DNA from: Kiritimatiellales bacterium
GTDB lineage: Bacteria > Verrucomicrobiota > Kiritimatiellia > Kiritimatiellales > Pontiellaceae
Direction of reading: 5' to 3'
NCBI GenBank assembly: GCA_021734595.1
Contig: JAIPIO010000119.1
Location: 1 to 11,485, forward strand
DNA: 11,485 nucleotides
The translations under genes and the position numbers were made by a program. Shown here piece after piece: positions 1-5,244 of the stretch. Numbering within the stretch: the first letter of the stretch is position 1; each line of letters begins with the position of its first letter. Below the pieces are notes generated by a model. It was not told the origin of the DNA, made no database searches, and saw nothing but the letters and a program-made list of their open reading frames with translations.

Positions 1-994
1 ATCCAACCATTGGAAAAATATCGGCGGAGGTTTTTACGCGCTCGCGGATCAGGCCGAAAACGGATTTGGCGTAGTCTGCATCAACAAGATTGATCCCTGC
101 TTCTTCCAATGCCTGGAAACACATGGCGTCGAAGGTTTCAACCGGCAGCTTCAACATGTATTCGCCGTTCATCCACGTCAGTTTCTTCAGATCCACCTGC
201 GCGGCGGACGACTGGCAGCGTTCCAGCGTGAAGGCCTCGACCATTTCGTCGCGGGTCATCACTTCGCGGTCGTCGCCGGGCGACCAGCCGAGCAGCGCGA
301 GATAGTTGAAGAGCGCGTCGCCGAGAAAGCCCTTTTCGCGGAAATCGCCGACAAAGGCGTCGCCGTCGCGCTTGGAGTAGGGCTTGCCCTGCGCGTTCAC
401 GATCATAGGGAGGTGGGCAAAGTTCGGCACGTCGGCACCGAGCGCCTGATAGAGCGCGATGTGGCGGTAGGTGTTTTCAACATGGTCGTCGCCGCGGATG
501 ACGTGGGTCACGCCCTGTTCGATATCGTCGAGCACGTTGGCCAGATGGAAGACCGGGGTTCCGTTGGAGCGGACAATCACGAAGTCCTGCATGTTTTCCG
601 CTTTCTTTGAGAGCGTGCCCTTGATGCCGTCTTCCAACGAAACATCCGTTCCCGGCATCCTGAAGATAACGCACTCGCCCTGCCCCAGCCCGCCCTTATC
701 CTCTTTATAGGCATGCCCGTTGGACAGCAGCCTTTCCGCCGCTGCGAGATGCGCCTCCATGCGGGTGGATTGGTAGAGCGGTTCTTCATCGACATCGAGC
801 TTGAGCCATGCCATCGCTTCCATCAGGGTCTGGATTGCTTCGGGCGTGGAGCGTTCCCGGTCGGTATCCTCGACGCGCAGCAGGAAGTCGCCGCCGTGGT
901 GGCGGGCGAACAGCCAGTTGTAGATGGCCGCGCGCATGTTGCCGATATGGACATTGCCGGTCGGACTCGGTGCAAAGCGTGTGCGTACTTTCAT
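1..994 (-). CDS. gltX: Glutamyl-tRNA synthetase, 3' end cut off by the window
   Basis: This cytoplasmic class I aminoacyl-tRNA synthetase charges tRNA with glutamate. The first 331 residues are present; the family is usually about 470-500 aa, so the anticodon-binding C-terminus lies outside the window. The N-terminal FAPSPTG is followed by the HIGH-type signature HIGN at residues 16-19, then LRVEDTDRERSTPEAI (39-54), which is typical of GluRS. VIRGDDHVENT (165-175) and the KMSKS-type loop KPYSKRDGD (204-212) complete the catalytic core. The ATG at 994 has a GGAG Shine-Dalgarno 9 nt upstream. Compared with E. coli GltX, about 31 residues holding the Cys-rich zinc-binding segment are missing after NGHAYK (92-97), and the KMSKS loop comes correspondingly early. 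The reading frame is otherwise intact, so this looks like a lineage trait rather than damage. It is transcribed divergently from hpt, 64 bp away. Confidence 0.96.
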   Translation of the reverse strand, partial: MKVRTRFAPSPTGNVHIGNMRAAIYNWLFARHHGGDFLLRVEDTDRERSTPEAIQTLMEAMAWLKLDVDEEPLYQSTRMEAHLAAAERLLSNGHAYKEDKGGLGQGECVIFRMPGTDVSLEDGIKGTLSKKAENMQDFVIVRSNGTPVFHLANVLDDIEQGVTHVIRGDDHVENTYRHIALYQALGADVPNFAHLPMIVNAQGKPYSKRDGDAFVGDFREKGFLGDALFNYLALLGWSPGDDREVMTRDEMVEAFTLERCQSSAAQVDLKKLTWMNGEYMLKLPVETFDAMCFQALEEAGINLVDADYAKSVFGLIRERVKTSADIFPMVG

Positions 995-1058
995 TTCTTA
1001 AATCTCCTTTTATCAGGTGCTGTCTTTTCGTATGTTGGAAAGGAACGGAGGTTAACTT
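995..1058. promoter_or_regulatory. Divergent gltX/hpt intergenic region
   Basis: These 64 bp separate two divergent start codons and should hold a promoter for each direction. Both genes have clear Shine-Dalgarno sequences here: AAAGGAG for gltX on the minus strand, and GGAACGGAGG for hpt ending near 1051. A TATGTT at 1030-1035 could be a -10 element for hpt, but no convincing -35 sits 17 bp before it. The location is solid; the promoter elements are not. Confidence 0.3.
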
Positions 1059-1616
1059 ATGCGGGCACACGATGTAAAAGAAATCCTGATCGATAAAGAA
1101 GAAATCCGGCAGCGGGTCGACAGTCTGGTGGATGAGATATCGAAAGATGAGCACGGCGACAACTTTGTGATGATAGGGATTCTGAAGGGAAGCTTTATGT
1201 TTCTGGCCGACCTGCTGCGCAGCCTGCACCGGCACGATGTCCATCCGCGCATCGATTTCCTGACCGTTTCCAGCTACGGCTCCAGCACAGTCTCGTCCGG
1301 CAAGATTGATGTGGTGCACGACATCCGCGACAACATTGCCGGTGCGGACGTCCTGCTGGTGGACGACATCCTCGATTCCGGCCGGACACTGGCCTTTACC
1401 AAAGAGATGCTGCTCAAACGCGGCGCCAAATCCGTCCGCTCCTGCGTCCTGCTCGACAAGCAGACCAACCGCGCCGTCGAGTTCGAGGCCGACTACGCCG
1501 GCTTCCCGGTCGACGATGTGTTTGTGGTCGGCTACGGACTGGACTACGACAGCCTCTACCGCGAGCTGCCGCATATTGCCAAGGTAACGTTTTTAAAAGA
1601 GGGGGATGCTGAATGA
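1059..1616 (+). CDS. hpt: Hypoxanthine phosphoribosyltransferase
   Basis: The 185 aa protein has the usual length for bacterial HPRT. It transfers phosphoribosyl from PRPP to hypoxanthine (and guanine) to give IMP or GMP in purine salvage in the cytosol. The PRPP-binding signature VLLVDDILDSGRTL spans residues 98-111, with the acidic pair and the Asp of DSG in the expected places. The mobile-loop region SSYGSS (71-76) and the C-terminal VGYGLDYDSLYRELP (157-171) are both diagnostic of the Hpt branch. The ATG is preceded by GGAACGGAGG at good spacing. The stop codon overlaps the start of the following permease gene (ATGA), so the two are probably translated as a coupled pair. Confidence 0.95.
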   Translation: MRAHDVKEILIDKEEIRQRVDSLVDEISKDEHGDNFVMIGILKGSFMFLADLLRSLHRHDVHPRIDFLTVSSYGSSTVSSGKIDVVHDIRDNIAGADVLLVDDILDSGRTLAFTKEMLLKRGAKSVRSCVLLDKQTNRAVEFEADYAGFPVDDVFVVGYGLDYDSLYRELPHIAKVTFLKEGDAE

Positions 1617-3025
1617 ATAAAAGGTGGATGGGAGCACTGGTTTGCGTGGTTGTCGGAATTTTTCTGGCGGTTGCGAATCCGATAACGTCGCTGAGTCCGC
1701 TGGGGCACAGCGTCCTGATGGGTCTGCTGGTCGGGGTGGGATTCTGGATTTTCCAACCGGGAAAGATGCCGTTTGCGGTGGCCTCCTGCTTGGTAATGGC
1801 CATCTTCCTGGTGACCGGGGTCGACCAAAAGCTGGTCTTTGCGGGCTTTACCGGCGATGCCACGTGGATCCTCATTCCCGCTACGGCGTTCGGGTATGTG
1901 CTCACCAAGACCGGACTGGGCCGCCGCGTCGCCTTTCTCGTGATAAAGCTGTTCAAGCCCACCTATCTCAACATGACGATTGCCTGGCTGATCATCGGGC
2001 TCATCCTCTCCGCGTTCACCCCGTCCATCCTGATCCGCATTGCCATTGTAATGCCGATTGCCGCGGGGTGCGCCAGCACACTGAAGCTGGAACCGGGTTC
2101 CAAGGGCAACGCCTTCATTCTGCTGGTCGCGTGGGCCATGGCGGTCGTTCCCGGTTCCGGCTGGCTCACCGGCTCCCTATGGGGGCCGATCACCCTGGGA
2201 TTGTACGGCAAGGCCGAGGGGCTGGCCGGTATGTGCACCGACCAACTGTGGGTGCAGGCAATGTTGTTGCCGATGACCCTCCTGACCGCCTTGATCGTGG
2301 CGGGGCTTTACGTGGCGCTGAAACCGGGCAAGCTGACCACCCAGTCCCGCGATGCCTTTGTCAAGGAATACGAGGAACTTGGCCCATGGACCCGGAACGA
2401 GAAGCTGTCCGCCATCATACTGGTTGCCACGTTTGTGATGTTTCTGTTCAAGCCGCTGACCGGATTGGGCGCGGTGCCTGTTTGCATGGGGGCCTTTTTC
2501 CTGTTGTTTGCCGTGCAGGTACTGGAGCCGCCGGATCTTGCCCATGGTGTTGCCTGGAACCTGATTCTATTTCTCGGATGTGTGCTGGCGCTACCCGCCA
2601 TATTCGCCAATCCCGAAGTGGGCGTGTCCAACTTGATCAAGGAACAGATGTTTCCGATCCTCTCCCACCTAGGACAAAATCCGTGGCTGTTTGTGATGAT
2701 CGTCCCATTGCTTATGTTTGCGTGGCGCTTCCTCGACATCGCCTGGATGATCCCGACGATGGCCCTGCTCGTCTCCATGCTGCCGTCCATCCACAGCGAG
2801 TTCGGTATTCATCCGCTCGTAACCAGCTGCCTGATGATCATGGCCGGCAACTTTGCCATCCTGCCCTACATGCAGCCCTTCGCGCTGATGGGCTCCGCTC
2901 TTGCAAAAGAACGCAGCTGGACGCCGGGCCAACTGTTCCGCTACGGCATGGTCTACCTGGCCGGCTGCCTGATCACGCTCGCCGTCAGCATTGTCTACTG
3001 GAAAGCCACCGGGTTTATTAAGTAG
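1613..3025 (+). CDS. DASS/SLC13-like anion permease, atypical
   Basis: This 470 aa, very hydrophobic inner-membrane protein has the length and two-fold repeated layout of the divalent anion:Na+ symporter (DASS, SLC13) family. That family moves dicarboxylates, citrate, sulfate or phosphate with sodium. The first half has FTGDATWILIPATAFGYVL (79-97), then KTGLGRRVAF (99-108) and a hairpin around TPSILIRIAIVMPIA (136-150). The second half has the matching segment near MAGNFAILPYMQP (410-422). In typical members these two hairpin tips carry Ser-Asn-Thr motifs that bind Na+ and substrate; here they read S138-I139-L140 and G412-N413-F414. The family call is therefore reasonable but the substrate is unknown. 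The ATG overlaps the hpt stop, with GAGGGGG upstream, which suggests co-expression with purine salvage. A more distant ion-transporter (IT) superfamily member is the main alternative. Confidence 0.72.
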   Translation: MNKRWMGALVCVVVGIFLAVANPITSLSPLGHSVLMGLLVGVGFWIFQPGKMPFAVASCLVMAIFLVTGVDQKLVFAGFTGDATWILIPATAFGYVLTKTGLGRRVAFLVIKLFKPTYLNMTIAWLIIGLILSAFTPSILIRIAIVMPIAAGCASTLKLEPGSKGNAFILLVAWAMAVVPGSGWLTGSLWGPITLGLYGKAEGLAGMCTDQLWVQAMLLPMTLLTALIVAGLYVALKPGKLTTQSRDAFVKEYEELGPWTRNEKLSAIILVATFVMFLFKPLTGLGAVPVCMGAFFLLFAVQVLEPPDLAHGVAWNLILFLGCVLALPAIFANPEVGVSNLIKEQMFPILSHLGQNPWLFVMIVPLLMFAWRFLDIAWMIPTMALLVSMLPSIHSEFGIHPLVTSCLMIMAGNFAILPYMQPFALMGSALAKERSWTPGQLFRYGMVYLAGCLITLAVSIVYWKATGFIK

Positions 3026-3032
3026 TAGAGAT

Positions 3033-3090
3033 ATTCCAACCATTGAATCCGTCAGCCAAAATATTTCCAAGAAACCGCTGGAAAATATTT
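3033..3090. repeat. Two TTCCA/TGGAA palindromes just after the permease gene
   Basis: The first, 3033-3048, is ATTCCA-ACCAT-TGAAT: a copy of the window's TTTCCA-N5-TGGAAA element with one G missing in the right arm. The second, 3059-3090, has arms AAATATTTCCA and TGGAAAATATTT around a 9-nt loop, with one bulged base. Their centres are about 33 bp apart. They begin 7 bp after the stop codon, so in RNA the second could fold as a 3' hairpin. No T-tract follows, so I do not call it an intrinsic terminator. Confidence 0.6.
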
Positions 3091-3127
3091 GAAAACCTGC
3101 GTTGAACCTGTCCGGTGCTGGTCCTCT

Positions 3128-3218
3128 ACCCCAACGGGGTTGCATACACCAGCCCAAGGTTGCCGCAGGCTACCTTGGGAATTTATCAGATCCCCATCCC
3201 GCAACCCTGGAAGGGTTG
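3128..3218 (-). repeat. REP-like three-stem unit A (minus orientation)
   Basis: Three consecutive perfect or near-perfect hairpins are visible. CCCC-AAC-GGGG lies at 3129-3139. The long stem at 3153-3179 has arms CCCAAGGT and ACCTTGGG, a T-T mismatch, then GCC-gca-GGC. CAACCCT-GGA-AGGGTTG lies at 3202-3218. Read on the minus strand, the order, stem sizes and joining sequence match unit B at 3247-3335. The middle stem reads CCCARGGTAGCC in both and continues as GCTGG, then 7 nt, then an AACCCC hairpin. It does not look coding. It resembles dispersed REP/BIME-type elements, but copy number elsewhere is unknown. Confidence 0.75.
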
Positions 3219-3246
3219 TGTATTCATTCTATGGAATCCGGTTCCA

Positions 3247-3335
3247 CAACCCCGTTGGGGTTGAATCTTATTCAACACCAAACCCAGGGTAGCCGATGGC
3301 AACCCTGGGCTGGAATACATAACCCCTTCGGGGTT
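3247..3335 (+). repeat. REP-like three-stem unit B (plus orientation)
   Basis: The unit consists of CAACCCC-GTT-GGGGTTG (3247-3263); a long stem with arms CCCAGGGT (3283-3290) and ACCCTGGG (3302-3309) around an A-A mismatch and GCC-gat-GGC; and AACCCC-TTC-GGGGTT (3321-3335). It is the inverted counterpart of unit A, with 28 bp between the two. Both halves of each stem differ between units in a compensating way: AAGG/CCTT in A against AGGG/CCCT in B, and different loops. Pairing is therefore kept while sequence changes. Confidence 0.75.
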
Positions 3336-3373
3336 GGAATAAACAGTTTCTGAAACTCCAATGGCTGGCAACC

Positions 3374-3402
3374 CTGTTGACAATGCTACCAACAGATTTT
3401 TT
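3374..3402 (+). terminator. Possible intrinsic terminator for the hpt-permease transcript
   Basis: CTGTTG (3374-3379) pairs with CAACAG (3390-3395) across a 10-nt loop and is followed by A and six T (3397-3402). The stem is short and not GC-rich, so it would be weak. It sits between the convergent permease and pncC genes and touches the pncC stop codon, which is where a plus-strand terminator would be expected. It could be chance. Confidence 0.4.
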
Positions 3403-3874
3403 ATATGATCCCAAGAACCAGGTGGAGGACTTTTTCGATGACGTCCTCCTTGGCTTTCCACCGCTCGTATTCAACGGGGAACTCCGCCACGTCAGTTACC
3501 GTCACATCGCCAAAAACCACGGCAATATAGACCCGGTTCTCCTGGCAGGGATCGGGAAAGGAGAGCTGTCCCGTGATGCCAACCCCAACATCGGAACGGC
3601 ACGCCGCAGCAACTCCCGCTTTCGCCATGGCAACGGCGGTTTCCATGGAATAGATGGTTTCATCCAGGGTCAAGTGCTCAGGAACGCCAAGCGCTATTTT
3701 TTCTTCGGAGGAATAGGCAACCCTTGCTCCCAGCATTACATCGCTTGCACCAGGAATATTGGTGATGCAATTGGCAAGCCCCCCACCCGTACACGATTCC
3801 ACGGCGGTAATAAAGAGTCCTTTTGCCTTCAGGGTTCCAACGACCTGCTCCGCAAGCTTCAACAATTCAGCCAT
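3401..3874 (-). CDS. pncC: CinA C-terminal-domain protein, nicotinamide-nucleotide amidohydrolase type
   Basis: The 157 aa protein corresponds to the stand-alone PncC form of the CinA C-terminal domain. Family enzymes deamidate nicotinamide mononucleotide to nicotinate mononucleotide, recycling NMN (a by-product of NAD-dependent DNA ligase) into NAD synthesis in the cytosol. VESCTGGG lies at residues 25-32 with the conserved Ser27. The NIPGAS turn is at 39-44, and AYSSEEKIALGV (53-64) carries Tyr54 and Lys59, which match the conserved active-site residues. The usual Gly-rich TGIAGP stretch is replaced by ITGQLSFPDP (about 99-108), a variant of that loop. The ATG has AAGG about 8 nt upstream. 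The gene lies 84 bp downstream of a second CinA-like gene in the same direction. Activity is inferred from the family; the conserved residues make it plausible. Confidence 0.85.
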   Translation of the reverse strand: MAELLKLAEQVVGTLKAKGLFITAVESCTGGGLANCITNIPGASDVMLGARVAYSSEEKIALGVPEHLTLDETIYSMETAVAMAKAGVAAACRSDVGVGITGQLSFPDPCQENRVYIAVVFGDVTVTDVAEFPVEYERWKAKEDVIEKVLHLVLGII

Positions 3875-3958
3875 ACTTTACGCCTTACGTTTAATGGATA
3901 ATCAACCACCACTTTTCGTGGAAGGTGGTGAACGCTATTTCCCCGGCCTGCAACTGAT

Positions 3959-4477
3959 CTATCGAATCCGGCATATTTCCTCCGGGACTTCGAGTCGCTG
4001 GGATACGCCGGTGTTTTCGGCGATCAGGTTGAGCAGTGTAGCGCTGAGCGCGTCCTCCTGCCCAGCGCGGGTGCCGCCGGAAAATTCCAGCGCATAAACC
4101 CGTTCGTTTTCCTTGGCCTTGGCGCAGACAAACGCGCGGTCGGAACCCTTGCGTTCGCGGTTGGTCTGGAGCGCGGCGGTGCAGGAGATGGAGAGAAGCT
4201 TGATGCTCGATGCTTGATACTTGGATGCCCGTTCAAAGGCCTTCGCAGCCATTTTGACGGCGGCATCCGCGGAGCAGGACTGTTCGGGCTCTTTGTCGAG
4301 ATAGGCAATAAGTGCTTCGGGACAGTATGGTATTTGCACTTCGAGTACAAAGCGCGATGCGCCTGGATGCGCAAGCAGCGCATGGAGCGCGCCGCTCCCG
4401 CCGCCGGTGATCGCCAGCGCCGCCTTGTATCCGGACGACTGGATGGCTTCGATGATGCTGTCGGTGTTTCCAATCAC
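3959..4477 (-). CDS. Divergent CinA-like domain protein, probably without amidase activity
   Basis: About 172 aa with the CinA C-terminal fold: ALAITGGGSGAL (20-31), HPGASRFVLEVQIPYCPEAL (37-56), a helix-rich middle, and SCTAALQTNRERKG (about 98-111). The ESCTGG active-site stretch of PncC becomes AITGGGS, the Tyr is kept (Y51) and the catalytic Lys position is Leu56, so NMN deamidase activity is unlikely. I recall the same variant as the N-terminal half of larger proteins that also carry a nucleotidyltransferase domain, notably in fungi and plants. Here that second domain is absent. The start is uncertain. GTG at 4477 gives the expected family length and lies outside the terminator; a TTG at 4504 is also in frame but sits inside the terminator stem. 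Neither has a convincing Shine-Dalgarno. The function is unknown; a ligand-binding or regulatory partner of PncC is possible. Confidence 0.75.
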   Translation of the reverse strand: MIGNTDSIIEAIQSSGYKAALAITGGGSGALHALLAHPGASRFVLEVQIPYCPEALIAYLDKEPEQSCSADAAVKMAAKAFERASKYQASSIKLLSISCTAALQTNRERKGSDRAFVCAKAKENERVYALEFSGGTRAGQEDALSATLLNLIAENTGVSQRLEVPEEICRIR

Positions 4478-4546
4478 TGGAAAAAAGATGCCGGAATCTT
4501 CCAAGGATTGGAAGTTCCGGCATGGATTATTTCCAGCGGTTGGAAA
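4467..4546. repeat. Three evenly spaced 17-bp palindromes, TTTCCA-N5-TGGAAA type
   Basis: Three copies lie in a row: TTTCCA-ATCAC-TGGAAA (4467-4483), CTTCCA-AGGAT-TGGAAG (4498-4514) and TTTCCA-GCGGT-TGGAAA (4530-4546). Their centres (4475, 4506, 4538) are 31 and 32 bp apart, close to three helical turns. The third begins 3 bp past the cyclophilin stop codon (4549-4551, minus strand), the second is the apex of an intrinsic terminator, and the first covers the likely start codon of the CinA-like gene. The arms are conserved while the 5-bp centres vary. Confidence 0.8.
4481..4523 (-). terminator. Strong intrinsic terminator after the lipoprotein cyclophilin
   Basis: Read on the minus strand, ATGCCGGAA then CTTCCAA, a 3-nt loop, TTGGAAG, one bulged base and TTCCGGCAT form a 16-bp stem (4488-4523). 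It is followed at once by C and six T (4487-4481). The hairpin starts 25 nt after the cyclophilin stop codon. Stem length, small loop and T-tract are all textbook. The downstream CinA-like and pncC genes would then depend on readthrough or on their own promoter. Confidence 0.85.
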
Positions 4547-4548
4547 GT

Positions 4549-5160
4549 TTAGTCGTCGAGCACGGTCACTTCGGTGATGACCACCGGCTCACGCGGCACA
4601 TCCTGGTGTCCTCCGGCATTTCCGGTTTGAACAATTTTGATGGCGTCCACGGTGTCCAGGCCTTCGACAACCTTGCCGAAGACGCAGTACCCCCAACCCT
4701 GCTGGGTTTTGGCGGTGTGGTTGAGGAACCCGTTGTTGCCCACGTTTATGAAGAACTGCGCGCCAGCGCTGTGCGGATCGGGCGTGCGGGCCATGGCGAT
4801 GGTGCCGATATCGTTGGAGAGTCCGTTGTCGGCTTCGTTTTCGACGTTGTCCGGCGCGCTCTTTTCCTGCATATCGGGAGTAAACCCGCCGCCCTGGATC
4901 ATGAAGTTGCCGATGACCCGGTGGAAGATGGTTCCGTTGTAGTGGCCGGACTCGACATATTTCTCGAAGTTGGCGACGGTCTTGGGTGCCGCTTCACGGT
5001 TGAGTTCAAGCTTGATATCGCCTTTGGATGTTTTCATTAAGATCATGACGTTTCCTTTCTTTTCCTGTGCTTGCGTTGCCGATGCCGGCGCGGCTTTTTT
5101 GTCCTCACAGCCACTAACGAGCGCGGCTACCGCAATAAATAACATAACCCTTCTTTTCAT
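4549..5160 (-). CDS. Lipoprotein cyclophilin-type peptidyl-prolyl isomerase (PpiB-like)
   Basis: The 203 aa protein catalyses cis-trans isomerisation of Xaa-Pro bonds. The N-terminus MKRRVMLFIAVAALVSGC is a lipoprotein signal with lipobox V-S-G-C18, then a flexible Ala/Lys linker (about 19-38). The cyclophilin domain (about 39-203) follows E. coli PpiB closely. It has FHRVIGNFMIQGGGF (79-93) with catalytic Arg81, Phe86 and Gln89; MARTPDPHSAGAQFFIN (123-139); and GWGYCVFGKVVEG (155-167). Phe145 occupies the place of the cyclosporin-binding Trp, as in many bacterial enzymes. The ATG at 5160 has GGAGG 5 nt upstream; the open frame continues upstream, but with no comparable ribosome binding site. 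A second in-frame ATG at 5046, with AAAGGAA before it, would yield a cytosolic form. The gene is divergent from the acyltransferase gene (84 bp) and followed by a strong terminator. Confidence 0.93.
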   Translation of the reverse strand: MKRRVMLFIAVAALVSGCEDKKAAPASATQAQEKKGNVMILMKTSKGDIKLELNREAAPKTVANFEKYVESGHYNGTIFHRVIGNFMIQGGGFTPDMQEKSAPDNVENEADNGLSNDIGTIAMARTPDPHSAGAQFFINVGNNGFLNHTAKTQQGWGYCVFGKVVEGLDTVDAIKIVQTGNAGGHQDVPREPVVITEVTVLDD

Positions 5161-5244
5161 GGCTCCTCCAGTTTGGTTAACGGGGCGAAAAACTATTGGT
5201 CTTTTGGCGTGTTGTCGATAAAGTTTACGGTTAATCTGCGGTTT

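Noticed and set aside
1624..3021. Long 465-codon open frame parallel to the permease, and a long minus-strand frame (6374-7435) opposite the Cyp-FKBP gene
   Set aside because: Both are shadows of the real genes: rich in Arg/His/Pro or low-complexity sequence, with no family motifs.
3128..3335. Repeats considered as a CRISPR array
   Set aside because: There are only two units, in opposite orientation, with internal stems and no regular repeat-spacer pattern or cas genes.
3377..3409. TTGACA followed by TATATG/TATGAT, resembling a sigma-70 promoter on the plus strand
   Set aside because: It points into the antisense of pncC with no plus-strand gene ahead. The spacing to the best -10 is 19-21 bp, and the same bases form a better terminator hairpin.
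3089..3474. Short open frames on both strands within 3089-3474
   Set aside because: They are built from the hairpin repeats, have no recognisable protein features or ribosome binding sites, and overlap one another.
3905..3929. ACCACC/GGTGGT hairpin between the CinA-like gene and pncC as a terminator
   Set aside because: It is a 6-bp stem with a 13-nt loop and no T-tract on the minus strand; it may be chance.
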